Source of the DNA: Methylobacterium sp. UNC378MF
Lineage (GTDB): Bacteria; Pseudomonadota; Alphaproteobacteria; Rhizobiales; Beijerinckiaceae
Reading direction: 5' to 3'
Assembly (NCBI RefSeq): GCF_900103195.1
Contig: NZ_FMWU01000035.1
Coordinates: 1-61,381 of the forward strand
Length of the DNA stretch: 61,381 bases
Made by a program: the position numbers and the translations under genes. Shown in pieces: positions 43,770 through 54,695 of this stretch. The notes under the pieces were generated by a model that saw only the letters and a program-made list of their open reading frames with translations, did not search any database and had not been told where the DNA came from. Positions within the stretch are counted from its first letter, which is position 1; every line of letters starts with the position of its first letter.

Positions 43770-44924
43770 ATGGCCGGCAGGGATGAAGCGACGTGGCGGG
43801 TCGGCGTCCTGTTCTCCCGCAGCGGGGTCAGCGGCATCACCGAGACCGAGCATTTCCTCGGCACCGCCCTGGCGATCGAGGAGATCAACCGAGCCGGCGG
43901 CGTGCTCGGCCGCCCGATCGAGCCGGTCTGCTACGACCCCGCCGGCGACACCGACGCCTACCGCACCCTGGCCCGGCGGATGCTTGCCGAGGACGGGGTC
44001 GAGGTGGTGTTCGGCTGCTCGCTCTCGGCGAGCCGCAAGTCGGTGCTGTCCACCGTGGAGCGGCACAACGGGCTGCTCTGGTACCCGTCGATCTACGAGG
44101 GCTTCGAGTATTCGGAGAACATCATCTATACCGGCGCGACCCTCAACCAGAACGTCTTCGCCCTGGCCGACTACCTCCTGCAGGCGCATGGCTCCCGGAT
44201 CTTCCTGATCGGGTCCGACTACATCTACCCGCGGGAATCGAACCGGGTCATGCGCGACCTGATCGAGGCGAAGGGTGGAATCATCGTCGGCGAGCTGTAT
44301 GCAGCCCTCGATGCGGATGATGCAGCCCATGCTGCCATGATCGCCGCGATCCGCGACGCCGCCCCCGACGCGGTGTTCTCCACGGTGGTAGGGCGCGGCG
44401 CCGAGCGGCTCTACCGCGCCTACGCCGAATCCGGCATCGACCGCGCCCGCTGCCCGATCGCCAGCCTGACCCTGGCGGAGGGCCAGATCCACGCGATCGG
44501 CCCCGAGCACTGCACCGGCCACGTCCTGGCGGCCCCGTATTTCGGCGCGCTGGCGAGCGAGGAGAACCGGCGCTTCGTCGCCGCTTTCCAGGCCCGGTTC
44601 GGGCCCGAGCGCCCCACCAGCATGTGGTCGGAGACCGCCTACGCGCAGGTCCACCTCTTCGCCCGGGCGCTCGCGGAGGCCGGCACCCTCGACGCCGAGC
44701 GCCTCGGCGCGGCGGCCCTGCGGCAGCGCCTCGCGGCCCCGGAGGGCGAACTCGCCTTCGATGGCGAGACGCGCCACATCTGGCTCACCCCCGGCATCGG
44801 CGTCGCCCGCGCGGACGGGCAGTTCGACGTGGTCTGGCGGGCGCGCCGGCCGGTGCGGCCCGACCCGTACCTCGCGTGGTCCCGGTTCGAGACGAACTGG
44901 CTGGAGGAGGGGCTCGCCGCGTGA
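43770..44924 (+). CDS. AmiC-like amide-binding sensor protein
   Basis: AmiC-type proteins are cytoplasmic periplasmic-binding-fold sensors that release the antiterminator AmiR when amide binds. This 384-aa protein has no signal peptide, starting MAGRDEATWRVGVLFSRSGV. It has the type-1 binding fold motifs (FLGTALAIEEINRAGGVLGR, NGLLWYPSIYEGFEYSENII, FLIGSDYIYPRESNRVMRDL), closest in pattern to AmiC/UrtA. GGAGGGG precedes the ATG at 43770. Its stop overlaps the start of the ANTAR gene (GTGA). Confidence 0.87.
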   Translation: MAGRDEATWRVGVLFSRSGVSGITETEHFLGTALAIEEINRAGGVLGRPIEPVCYDPAGDTDAYRTLARRMLAEDGVEVVFGCSLSASRKSVLSTVERHNGLLWYPSIYEGFEYSENIIYTGATLNQNVFALADYLLQAHGSRIFLIGSDYIYPRESNRVMRDLIEAKGGIIVGELYAALDADDAAHAAMIAAIRDAAPDAVFSTVVGRGAERLYRAYAESGIDRARCPIASLTLAEGQIHAIGPEHCTGHVLAAPYFGALASEENRRFVAAFQARFGPERPTSMWSETAYAQVHLFARALAEAGTLDAERLGAAALRQRLAAPEGELAFDGETRHIWLTPGIGVARADGQFDVVWRARRPVRPDPYLAWSRFETNWLEEGLAA

Positions 44925-45547
44925 CCGCCCCCGCCCGCAAGATCCTGGACGACCTGCGGCGCGCTCGCGCCCTCGTCATCCATCCCCGGGACGAGGAGGG
45001 CGCCGCGCTCCTGGAGCAACTGCGCCGCCTTGGCTGCGCGGTCTCCCTCGCGTGGCCGCCACCCGCCGCCCTGCCGGCCGACATCGACACGCTGTTCATC
45101 CAGCTCGACGACGCTCAGGTGATGCACCTGCTGCCGGCGATCGAGGCGATCGAGCCCGCTGTCATCGCCATCGTGGCCTACGAGAGCCCGACCTCGCTGA
45201 AGGCGATCGCCGACGTCAACGCCCACGGCGTGCTCAACAAGCCGCTTCACCCGCGGGGCGTGCTCACCCAGTTCGCCCTGGCCCGCTACAGGCGCGGCTA
45301 CGAGGGGCGCCTGACCAGCAAGATCAACCGGTTGGAGGAGACCATGAAGGGCCGCCGCACCGTCGAGAAGGCGGTCCGGCTGCTCGTGGACCTGAACCGG
45401 ATCGACGAGGACGCCGCCTACAAGATGCTCCGGGACCGGGCCACCGCCTCCCGCGTGCCGATGGCGAGCGTGGCCGAGAGCGTGGTCTCGGCCCACGAGG
45501 CGATGAGCGGTCTCGGCCTGCGCATCGCGTTGGCGGAAAAGACCTGA
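44921..45547 (+). CDS. AmiR-like ANTAR antitermination regulator
   Basis: This 208-aa protein starts with GTG overlapping the amiC-like stop. Residues 1-130 are a receiver-like pseudo-domain without an obvious phospho-Asp pocket (DIDTLFIQLDDAQVMHLL), as in AmiR. A coiled coil (about 135-155) leads into the RNA-binding ANTAR domain (GRRTVEKAVRLLVDLNRIDE, DAAYKMLRDRATASRVPMA). ANTAR proteins bind paired hexaloop hairpins and stop terminator formation. Just such a leader lies 65 bp downstream. Confidence 0.9.
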   Translation: MTAPARKILDDLRRARALVIHPRDEEGAALLEQLRRLGCAVSLAWPPPAALPADIDTLFIQLDDAQVMHLLPAIEAIEPAVIAIVAYESPTSLKAIADVNAHGVLNKPLHPRGVLTQFALARYRRGYEGRLTSKINRLEETMKGRRTVEKAVRLLVDLNRIDEDAAYKMLRDRATASRVPMASVAESVVSAHEAMSGLGLRIALAEKT

Positions 45548-45611
45548 TCGCAGCAGCCTGCCGCATTTATGGTCTTGCGGTCCGTATCGCGACGCGTATC
45601 GTAGTCTAACC

Positions 45612-45642
45612 GGGCAAGGTTGCCCCGCAGCAGGATTGCTGC
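45612..45642 (+). promoter_or_regulatory. Candidate ANTAR-binding two-hairpin RNA element
   Basis: Two adjacent hairpins with 6-base loops are separated by one base. GGGC-AAGGTT-GCCC (45612-45625) has the expected A at loop position 1 and G at position 4. GCAGC-AGGATT-GCTGC (45627-45642) has A1 but A instead of G4. Dual hexaloop hairpins before a terminator are the known ANTAR target layout. An ANTAR gene lies immediately upstream. Confidence 0.7.
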
Positions 45643-45661
45643 ACTACATCACGGCTTTGAG

Positions 45662-45705
45662 GCCTCTGGTTCGCGGACGAACTTGTCCGCGCCCAGGGGC
45701 TTTTT
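45662..45705 (+). terminator. Leader terminator (attenuator) before the nitrilase/ABC operon
   Basis: GCCTCTGG pairs with CCAGGGGC, enclosing a second stem CGCGGAC/GTCCGCG, followed by TTTTT. It lies between the dual-hairpin element and the nitrilase ATG at 45722, so it would stop transcription of the operon unless prevented. Antitermination by the AmiR-like protein is inferred. Confidence 0.82.
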
Positions 45706-45721
45706 GCGTTTTGGAGCTTTC

Positions 45722-46567
45722 ATGATCCAGACGAACGGTCCTGCGCGCCCGCCGATACGGGTGTCGTGCATCCAGTTCGAGCCGGAATTCGGCGCGGTCG
45801 CGGCCAATCTGGCGCGCGCGTCGGACCTCGTCCGCGCGGCCGCCGCCGAGGGCAGCCGCCTGATCGTGCTGCCGGAACTCGCCAGCACCGGCTACGTGTT
45901 CGAATCCGCCGCGGAGGCCGCCGCGCTGGCTGAGCCGGTGCCGGACGGCCCGACCACCCAGGCCTGGGCGGCGCTCGCCGCCGAACTCGGCGTCCACATC
46001 GTGGCGGGGATCGCCGAATCCGCGGGCGACACCCTCTACAACGCCGCCGTGATCGTCGGGCCCGAGGGCTATATCGGCACCTACCGCAAGGCGCATCTCT
46101 GGGACCAGGAGAACGTGTTCTTCGCCCGGGGCGACCTCGGCTTCCCGGTCTTCGACACCACGCTCGGCAAGGTTGGCGTCGCCATCTGCTACGACGGCTG
46201 GTTCCCCGAGACTTTCCGGCAACTGGCGCTCGCCGGCGCCGAGATCGTCTGCATCCCGACCAACTGGGTGCCGATGCCTGACCAGCCCGAGGGCGAGGCC
46301 GCCATGGCCAACACCCTGCACCGGGCCGCCGCCCACACGAACGGCATCTTCATCGCCTGCGCCGACCGGGTCGGAATCGAGCGCGGCCAGCCCTTCGAGG
46401 GGCAGAGCCTGATCATCGGCCCCAAGGGCTGGCCGCTCGCCGGCCCGGCGAGCCGGGACCGGACCGAGACCCTCTCGGCCCAGGTCGACCTCGATGCGGC
46501 AGGCCGCAAGGACCTCAACACGTTCAACTCGCTGCTGCGTGACCGCCGCACCGACATCTACGGCTGA
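45722..46567 (+). CDS. Nitrilase-superfamily carbon-nitrogen hydrolase
   Basis: The 281-aa enzyme has the Glu-Lys-Cys triad: E in LIVLPELASTGYVF, K in YIGTYRKAHLWDQE and C in VGVAICYDGWFPETF. GGAG at 45712 supports the ATG at 45722; an in-frame upstream ATG at 45620 lies within the attenuator and would translate the hairpins. It is probably an amidase or N-carbamoyl-type hydrolase releasing ammonia from an amide-like substrate. First gene after the attenuator. Confidence 0.9.
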   Translation: MIQTNGPARPPIRVSCIQFEPEFGAVAANLARASDLVRAAAAEGSRLIVLPELASTGYVFESAAEAAALAEPVPDGPTTQAWAALAAELGVHIVAGIAESAGDTLYNAAVIVGPEGYIGTYRKAHLWDQENVFFARGDLGFPVFDTTLGKVGVAICYDGWFPETFRQLALAGAEIVCIPTNWVPMPDQPEGEAAMANTLHRAAAHTNGIFIACADRVGIERGQPFEGQSLIIGPKGWPLAGPASRDRTETLSAQVDLDAAGRKDLNTFNSLLRDRRTDIYG

Positions 46568-46627
46568 GCCGAGACCCGTCCCCGTCCCTGTCCGACCCCA
46601 TCCCTGCCCGTTTCAAGGAGTTCGTTC

Positions 46628-47782
46628 ATGGTGAAATGGTCCCTCGTCGGCGCCGCGGCGCTCGCCCTCGCCGCCACGGCCGCGCAGGCCGCCGATGGCA
46701 AGCCGATCGTGATCGGCATCCCGATCGGCCTGTCGGGCGCCAACAGCGTCGTCGCCCCCTCGGTGGTGCAGGCGGCCGAGCTCGCGGTCGAGGAGATCAA
46801 CGCCAAGGGCGGCGTGCTCGGCCGCAAGCTCGTCCTGGAGGTCGCCGACGACGCCTCGGGGGCGGCCGGCGCCCAGAAGGCCTTCGACAGCCTGATCTAC
46901 CAGAAGAAGGTCGACGTCCTGATCTCGATGGAGACGAGCGCGGCCCGCAACGCCGGCCTGCCCGCCGTGACCAAAGGCAAGGTGCCGTACATCTACACCT
47001 CGTTCTACGAGGGCCACTCCTGCAACAGGAACATGTTCGTGGACGCCTGGGTGCCGGAGCAGCAGGTTCCGCCGGTGGTGGACGCCTTCAAGGCAAAGGG
47101 CGCCAAGACCTACTTCCTCATCGGCAGCGACTACGCCTTCGGCCGCGGCATGCTGGGCTTCGCCAAGAGCTACGTCGAGAAGGCCGGCGGCAAGGTCCTC
47201 GGCGAGGAGTACCTGCCGATGGACGGCAGCGACTGGACGGCGATCGTCTCCAAGCTGAAGGAGGCCAAGCCCGACGCGCTGATCACCTCGACCGCGGGCG
47301 GCGCGCCGAACGTCACGCTGACCAAGCAACTGCGCGGCGCGGGCGTGACGCTGCCCTTCGCCAACCTCGCGCTGGACGAGGGCACCGCCAAGAGCATGGG
47401 CGCGGACGCCGAGGGCGTCTACCTCTCGGCCTCCTACGTCACCGGGATCGACAGCCCGGAGAACAAGGCCTTCCTGGCGGCGATGCAGAAGAAGTTCAGC
47501 GCGGAGCTGCGCACCCCGAACGACCTCTCGGTGCCGGAATACGAGGCGATCTACCTCTACAAGGCCGCCGTCGAGAAGGCGGGCGGGACCGAGACCGCCA
47601 AGGTGCTGGAGGCGCTGCCGACCGTGAGCTTCACCGGGCCGCGCGGCACGATCACCATGAGCAAGCAGCACCACGCGCCGCTGACCATGTATCTCGGCCA
47701 GATCCAGAAGGACGGCACCGTGAAGGTCGCCGGCACCTTCAAGGACGTCGATCCCGGCGAGCAGTGCCCGAAGCTGCCGTAA
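46628..47782 (+). CDS. ABC transporter substrate-binding protein (urea/short-chain amide type)
   Basis: A signal peptide (VKWSLVGAAALALAATAAQA) precedes a type-1 periplasmic binding protein (IVIGIPIGLSGANSV, LAVEEINAKGGVLGRKLVLE, FLIGSDYAFGRGMLGFAKSY). It is homologous in fold to the cytoplasmic AmiC-like sensor upstream, so both probably recognise the same or related ligands. AAGGAG lies before the ATG. 384 aa. Confidence 0.92.
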   Translation: MVKWSLVGAAALALAATAAQAADGKPIVIGIPIGLSGANSVVAPSVVQAAELAVEEINAKGGVLGRKLVLEVADDASGAAGAQKAFDSLIYQKKVDVLISMETSAARNAGLPAVTKGKVPYIYTSFYEGHSCNRNMFVDAWVPEQQVPPVVDAFKAKGAKTYFLIGSDYAFGRGMLGFAKSYVEKAGGKVLGEEYLPMDGSDWTAIVSKLKEAKPDALITSTAGGAPNVTLTKQLRGAGVTLPFANLALDEGTAKSMGADAEGVYLSASYVTGIDSPENKAFLAAMQKKFSAELRTPNDLSVPEYEAIYLYKAAVEKAGGTETAKVLEALPTVSFTGPRGTITMSKQHHAPLTMYLGQIQKDGTVKVAGTFKDVDPGEQCPKLP

Positions 47783-47959
47783 GGGGAGGGGGCTGACGCT
47801 CGTCCTTCGCCGCAGAGGCGACGCGCCCCCTCTCCTGAGACCGCGTTGCCCGTGCCGATGGCCCGCGCAGATGCGTGATGCGGCAGACCCGCGGTGGGGC
47901 GTTCGTCTCGCCGTGCCTCTTCCGCCTCGCGATGACGGTCCTTCAACCGGAACTCCCCG

Positions 47960-48785
47960 ATGCTGCTCACCCTCGACATCCTGACCACGGCGGCGATCCT
48001 GTTCATCGTCTCGATCGGCCTGCTGGCGATCTTCGGCGTGCTCAAGATCATCAACTTCGCCCACGGGGCGTGGCTGACGGTCGGCGCCTACTGCGCGGTG
48101 GTGACCGCCAAGATCGGGCTCAACCCTTGGGCAGCGCTGCCGCTCGCCTTCGTCATCGGCGCGGCGCTCGGCGGCCTCGCGGAGCACTTCATCATCCGCC
48201 CGCTCTACCGGCGGCCCCTCGACGCGATCCTCGCCACCTGGGGGCTCGGCATCGTGCTCGGGCAGCTCATCACCCTGGCCTTCGGCCGCGACGTCCAGCT
48301 CACCCCGAACCTCTACGCCGGCACCGTCGAGATCCTCGGCGTCGACTACTCCGCCTACCGCCTCGTGGCTCTGGGCATCGCGCTGGCGATCGGCACGCTG
48401 TTCGCGCTCACCATCGAGCGCACCCGGCTCGGCCTCTCGGCCCGGGCGGTGATCATGAACGAGACCCTGGCGCGCAGCCTCGGCATCGATACCGGGCGCG
48501 TGCGCCTCGTCGTGTTCATGATCGGCGCCGGCTTCGCGGGCCTCGCCGGCGTCCTGCTGACGCCGCTCACCAGCGTCGACCCGAACATGGGCGTCTCCTG
48601 GCTGATCGGCGCCTTCATGCTGGTGATGGTCGCCGACGCCTCTTACCTGGCGCTCGCGGCGGCCTGTCTCGTCTTCGGGGCCGCGCAGGTCCTGATCAGC
48701 ACCTTCGTGAGCCCGATCCTGGGCAGCATCGCCGTCGCGGTGCTCGCCGCCCTCGTGCTGCGGATCAGCCCGAAAGGTTTCTCCC

Positions 48786-48793
<8 letters not shown>
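47960..48793 (+). CDS. ABC transporter permease (LivH/UrtB family)
   Basis: The 277-aa integral membrane protein has about eight TM helices and the LivH-type segment LLAIFGVLKIINFAHGAWLT. A later LARSLGIDTGRVRLVVFMIG block corresponds to the ATPase-contact loop. It overlaps the fused permease/ATPase gene by 8 bp. The 177-bp gap before it holds no recognised gene or strong terminator. Confidence 0.92.
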
Positions 48794-50583
<1,790 letters not shown>

Positions 50584-50591
<8 letters not shown>

Positions 50592-51315
50592 GGCAGCGCG
50601 GCGGATCGAGCCGGCAGGGGCCGCACTCACCCTGGAGCACGTGTCGAGCGGCTACGGAGCCGTGTCGATCGTGAAGGACGTGTCCCTGTCGGTGGGGCAG
50701 GGGGAGATCGTGGCGCTCCTCGGCAAGAACGGCATGGGCAAGACCACGCTCCTCAAGACCATCTTAGGCATGGTGGCCCTGCGTGGCGGCGCGGTCACCC
50801 TGGGGCGGCAGGCGCTGGCCGGCCTCTCGCCCGCCCGGCTCGTGGCGCTCGGCGTCGGCTACGCGCCGCAGGAGCAGCCCCTGTTCCAGGACCTGTCGAT
50901 CCGCGACAACCTGCGCCTCGCGGTGCCGTCCGACAGGATGCTGCCGGAGGCTCTGGAGCGGCTGTTCGGCCACTTCCCGTTCCTGAAGGACCGCCTCGCC
51001 CAGCGGGCCGGCACCCTCTCGGGGGGCGAGCAGAAGATGCTGATCCTCGGGCGCGCCCTGATGCTGCGCCCGCGGCTCCTCCTGATCGACGAGATCTCCG
51101 AGGGCGTGCAGCCATCCATGGTCGAGCGCCTGCGCGGGGTGCTCCAGGCCGAGCGGGATTCGGGCGTGTCCATGCTGGTGGTGGAGCAGCACGTCGCCTT
51201 CGCGCTGGCGCTGGCCGACCGCTACGCCGTCCTCAAGCTCGGCGAAATCGTCGACAGCGGCCCCGCCAGGGCGCCGGAGGCGCAGGGGCGCGTCATCGAC
51301 CATTTGGCGGTGTGA
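50584..51315 (+). CDS. ABC transporter ATPase (LivF/UrtE family)
   Basis: This 243-aa ATPase starts at ATG 50584 (GGGAGG upstream) and overlaps the fusion gene by 8 bp. It has Walker A GKNGMGKTTLLK, signature LSGGEQKMLIL and the LivF-type LLIDEISEGVQPSMVERLRG. It is the second nucleotide-binding subunit of the transporter. Confidence 0.93.
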
Positions 51316-51344
51316 GGCCGTTTCGGTGCCGATCCCCACGCCGT

Positions 51345-51429
51345 CCTTGCGAGCGCAGCGAAGCGACCCAGGGCGGGGTTACCTCTCCGAGCGCGGCGCC
51401 GTCTGGGTCGCTTCGCTGCGCTCGCAAGG
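51345..51429. repeat. REP-like inverted repeat with 26-bp perfect arms
   Basis: The left arm begins CCTTGCGAGCGCAGCGAAGC and its exact reverse complement ends at 51429; the central gap is 33 bp. It sits between the transporter ATPase and the DUF1028 gene inside an apparent operon, so it could attenuate or stabilise the transcript. Confidence 0.88.
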
Positions 51430-51465
51430 GCGGCGAGTTCACCCTGAACCGGGAGCCGTGAGCGC

Positions 51466-52398
51466 ATGATCGAACTCAACACCTTCTCGATCGCCGCCTG
51501 CTGTCCGCGCACCGGGCAGCTCGGCGTGGCGGTGGCGAGCGCCGTCCCGGCGGTAGGCGGGCTCTGCCCATATATTCGGGTCGGGATCGGGGCCGTCACC
51601 ACCCAGTCCTGGGTGAACCCCTACCTCGCCGCCCGTATCCTCGACGGGCTGGCCAGCGGGCAGGATCCCGAGGCCGCGCTGGCGGCGGCGCTCGCCACCG
51701 ACGACCGGCCTGACCTGCGCCAGCTCGGCCTCGTCGACGCGCGCGGGACCGGCGCGGCCTGGACCGGCACCGGCTGCACGCGGGCGGCCGGCCACCGCAC
51801 CGGGGCCGGCTATGCCGTCCAGGGCAACATGCTCGCCGGGCCCGACGTGATCGACGCCATGGCGCAGGCCTTCGAAGGAAGCGCCGCCCGCGACCTCGAC
51901 GAGCGGCTCATGCGGACCCTGGAGGCCGGCGATGCCGCCGGCGGCGACCGGCGCGGCAAGCAATCGGCGGCGCTCAAGATCGTCGCCAGCGAGGATTACC
52001 CGTTCCTCGACCTGCGCGTCGACGAGCACGCGGAACCTGTCGCAGAGCTGCGCCGCGTCCTCGCAATCGCCCGCCGGCAGCTCGTGCCCTTCGTGGCCGG
52101 CATGCCCCGGAAGGGCGGCCCGGCCGGCGCCCTGCCGGACGATATCGTGGCGATGCTCCTCAAGGCGCCCGCCGAGCGGCCGGGCGGGTCACTCGATGGC
52201 GGGCCCGTCGGAGCGCCCGACCTCCTGCGCGACGTCATCGGCCTGCGCCAGGAGCCCGGGCGGACCGCGCATCTGCTGGCCCGGTTCGCGCCGGTGCTCG
52301 CCGAGATCGCGCGGCTCCGCGATCTCGACCTCGCGGACATCCATCCGCCGATCGTCTTCGATCCGACCTTGCCCTACCGCCGGGTGCCCCATGACTGA
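51466..52398 (+). CDS. DUF1028 family protein (Ntn-hydrolase-like)
   Basis: The 310-aa protein starts MIELNTFSIAACCPRTGQLG and has the DUF1028 core: VAVASAVPAVGGLCPYIRVG, AVTTQSWVNPYLAARILDGL, GYAVQGNMLAGPDVIDAMAQ. The family is thought to have an Ntn-hydrolase-like fold and often accompanies amide or uric-acid-type degradation genes. The function is unproven. Its stop overlaps the amidase start by 8 bp, so the two are coupled. Confidence 0.88.
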   Translation: MIELNTFSIAACCPRTGQLGVAVASAVPAVGGLCPYIRVGIGAVTTQSWVNPYLAARILDGLASGQDPEAALAAALATDDRPDLRQLGLVDARGTGAAWTGTGCTRAAGHRTGAGYAVQGNMLAGPDVIDAMAQAFEGSAARDLDERLMRTLEAGDAAGGDRRGKQSAALKIVASEDYPFLDLRVDEHAEPVAELRRVLAIARRQLVPFVAGMPRKGGPAGALPDDIVAMLLKAPAERPGGSLDGGPVGAPDLLRDVIGLRQEPGRTAHLLARFAPVLAEIARLRDLDLADIHPPIVFDPTLPYRRVPHD

Positions 52399-53791
52399 CG
52401 CCCTGTGGCAGCTGCCGATCACGGAACTCGCGCGGCGGATCGCGGCACGGGCGCTGTCGAGCACCGACCTCGTCGGTGCCTCGCTGGACCGGATCGCACG
52501 CCTCGACGGCGCTTTGAACAGCGTCGTCCGCCTGTCGCCCGGGGCACTCGACGCCGCGCGGGAGGCCGACGCCGAGATCGCCAGGACCGGGCCCCGCGGC
52601 CCGCTGCACGGTATCCCGATCGCCATCAAGGACAATTACACCACGGCCGACCTGCCGACCCGGGCCGGCACCGCGGTGGAGGCCCTGACCTTCCCGATGG
52701 AGGACAGCCACGCTGTGGCGCGGCTGCGCGCGGCCGGCGCGGTGATCCTCGGCAAGCTGCGCATGCATGAATTCGCCTGGGGCATGATCACGCCGCCGAC
52801 GCGCAACCCCTGGGACCTCGCCCGGGTGCCCGGCGGGTCCAGCGGCGGCTCTGGCGCCGCGGTCGCGGCCCGGCTCTGCCCCGCCGCCCTCGGCTCGGAT
52901 ACCGGCGGCTCGATCCGCATCCCGGCCGCCCTGTGCGGCGTGGTCGGCCTCAAGCCGACCTATGGCCGGGTCGGGCGCTCGGGAATCGTGCCGCATTCCT
53001 GGTCCCTCGACCATGCCGGGCCGCTGACCCTGACGGTGGCCGACGCCGCCCTGATGCTGCAGGTCCTGGCCGGCCCGGATGCCGGCGACCCGGCGTCCAG
53101 CGCGGCTCCGGTCGACGATTATACGGCTGGGCTGGACCGGCCGATCCGGGGCTTGCGCGTCGCGGTGATCCGCAATCACTTCTTCGACGCGGTCGACGAC
53201 GATGTCGCTGCCGCCGTCGAGGGAGCGCTCCGCTTCTTCGCCGCGCAGGGCTGCACGATCCGCGATGTCGCGGTGCCGTCCCTGCGCCACGGGCTCGGCG
53301 CCATCTACGCCATCGAACTCGCCTCCTCGACCGCCTATCACGACCGCAGCCTCACCCAGGGCCACGTGGCGGGCTTCGCCGCCGATGTCCGCGACCTCGT
53401 GGAGATGGGCCGACTCGTCACCGGGCCGGACTATCTGCGCGCCGAGCAGGTGCGGGCCCTGATCATGGACGAGATGGCCGCCATCCTGGCGGAGGCCGAC
53501 GTGATCATCGGCCCGGCCTCGCCCTTGACCGCCTGGCGAACGGACGAGACCACGGTGTCGGTCGCCGGCCGCGCGGAGAGCGTGCTGGCGGCCTCCTGGC
53601 GCCTGACCTATCCGTTCAATCTCACGGGCCTGCCCGCCATCGCGCTGCCCTGCGGCTTCGACCGGCGCAGCCTGCCGATCAGCCTTCAGATCGCCGCCCG
53701 GCCTTTCGCCGAGGCCGTGATGCTGCGCGCGGCCCACCAGTACGAGCGGGCACATGATTGGTGGCGACGGGTTCCGCCACATGCGGGCTGA
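52391..53791 (+). CDS. Amidase-signature family amidohydrolase
   Basis: The 466-aa enzyme has the Ser-cisSer-Lys triad: Lys in HGIPIAIKDNYTTAD, the first Ser in RVPGGSSGGSGAAVAARL and the nucleophile in GSDTGGSIRIPAALCGVVGL. It hydrolyses an amide bond; the substrate is not evident. It closes the operon behind the transporter and DUF1028, alongside the nitrilase-family enzyme at the front. Confidence 0.93.
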   Translation: MTDALWQLPITELARRIAARALSSTDLVGASLDRIARLDGALNSVVRLSPGALDAAREADAEIARTGPRGPLHGIPIAIKDNYTTADLPTRAGTAVEALTFPMEDSHAVARLRAAGAVILGKLRMHEFAWGMITPPTRNPWDLARVPGGSSGGSGAAVAARLCPAALGSDTGGSIRIPAALCGVVGLKPTYGRVGRSGIVPHSWSLDHAGPLTLTVADAALMLQVLAGPDAGDPASSAAPVDDYTAGLDRPIRGLRVAVIRNHFFDAVDDDVAAAVEGALRFFAAQGCTIRDVAVPSLRHGLGAIYAIELASSTAYHDRSLTQGHVAGFAADVRDLVEMGRLVTGPDYLRAEQVRALIMDEMAAILAEADVIIGPASPLTAWRTDETTVSVAGRAESVLAASWRLTYPFNLTGLPAIALPCGFDRRSLPISLQIAARPFAEAVMLRAAHQYERAHDWWRRVPPHAG

Positions 53792-53962
53792 AGCGGTTGC
53801 ACAATCCGCTGAAGCTGAGCGATCCGGATGCGATCGGTTGTTCGCAACCAATACCGCATCTTATCGCGGTCGTTTCCGCAATCTATCCGGTCGATCGCCG
53901 CGGAACCCTTCTTCCGCGATCCCCGTTACTGCCCCTGATTGATTGCAGTCAGGAGGTTACTG

Positions 53963-54199
53963 ATGCGGAACATCATTCTCTCGGGCGCCCTGTTTGCTGC
54001 CCTGTGCGGCGCGGCCAGCGCCGAGGACACCACGGTCATCCGTCGCGATAGCGGTCCGAGCGTCGCCGTCGATCACCGCGAGGGCGTGGTCGAGCGCCGC
54101 GAGGTCACGACTGGCAGCGTCGATTGCGGCTCCAAGACCGTCCACAAGGAGGACGGCATGGGCAACTCCAAGACCGTCCATAAGGAAGGCTGCAACTGA
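53963..54199 (+). CDS. Small secreted protein, unknown function
   Basis: AGGAGG at 53951 precedes the ATG at 53963. The 78-aa product has a signal peptide (ILSGALFAALCGAASA) and a repeated KTVHKE motif with two Cys residues in the mature part (VDCGSKTVHKEDGMGNSKTV). It is likely periplasmic and disulfide-bonded. I do not recognise the family. The 171 bp before it contain only possible promoter sequence. Confidence 0.75.
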   Translation: MRNIILSGALFAALCGAASAEDTTVIRRDSGPSVAVDHREGVVERREVTTGSVDCGSKTVHKEDGMGNSKTVHKEGCN

Positions 54200-54243
54200 G
54201 TAGCCGCCGCCTGAAACGATCTGACGACCTCGGAGATTTCCCC

Positions 54244-54660
54244 ATGACGAACAAGCTTCTTCTGTCGCTGGCGACCGCAGGCCTTCTCGCCCTTCCGGTG
54301 GCCGCCCAGGCTCAGGGGACCCTGCGCGGCGCGGCCGAGGGGGCCGAGGCCGGATCGGCCGCGGCGGGCCCGGTCGGCGGCATCGTTGGCGGTGCGGTCG
54401 GCGCGGCCACCGGCACGGTGGGTGGCATCCTGGGCGTCGACGACCGCCCGCGCTTCCGCAGCTACGTCCGCGAGCGCGGTGCTCGCTCGTACAGCTGGGG
54501 CGGCCCGGTCCGGGTCGGGACCGTGCTACCGGAAGACAGCGTCACCTACTACGACGTGCCCACAGAGTACCGGGTGCGGCCGGGCTACCGCTACACCATC
54601 GTGAACGACCAGCCGGTCCTGGTCGACCGCGGTCACCGCATCGTCGAGGTGATCGACTGA
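54244..54660 (+). CDS. DUF1236 periplasmic protein
   Basis: A signal peptide (LLLSLATAGLLALPVAAQAQ) is followed by a Gly/Ala-rich glycine-zipper stretch (about 30-62) and the DUF1236 domain (YYDVPTEYRVRPGYRYTIVN, QPVLVDRGHRIVEVID). 138 aa. It is common in Rhizobiales, sometimes as a stress-related outer-envelope protein. It is 44 bp after the small secreted gene and may share its transcript. Confidence 0.88.
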   Translation: MTNKLLLSLATAGLLALPVAAQAQGTLRGAAEGAEAGSAAAGPVGGIVGGAVGAATGTVGGILGVDDRPRFRSYVRERGARSYSWGGPVRVGTVLPEDSVTYYDVPTEYRVRPGYRYTIVNDQPVLVDRGHRIVEVID

Positions 54661-54666
54661 TCTTGC

Positions 54667-54695
54667 ACGGGGCGCCGGATGATCCGGCGCCCCGT
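54667..54695 (+). terminator. Hairpin terminator after the DUF1236 gene
   Basis: ACGGGGCGCCGGAT pairs with ATCCGGCGCCCCGT, a 13-14 bp nearly perfect stem with almost no loop, 7 bp after the stop codon. There is only a weak T-run after it (GTCTCCT), so termination is probable rather than certain. Confidence 0.7.

Noticed and set aside
45620..45721. Upstream in-frame start for the nitrilase-family gene (45620)
   Set aside because: Translation from there would run through the hexaloop hairpins and terminator, whereas ATG 45722 has GGAG at proper spacing and begins at the family-typical N-terminus.
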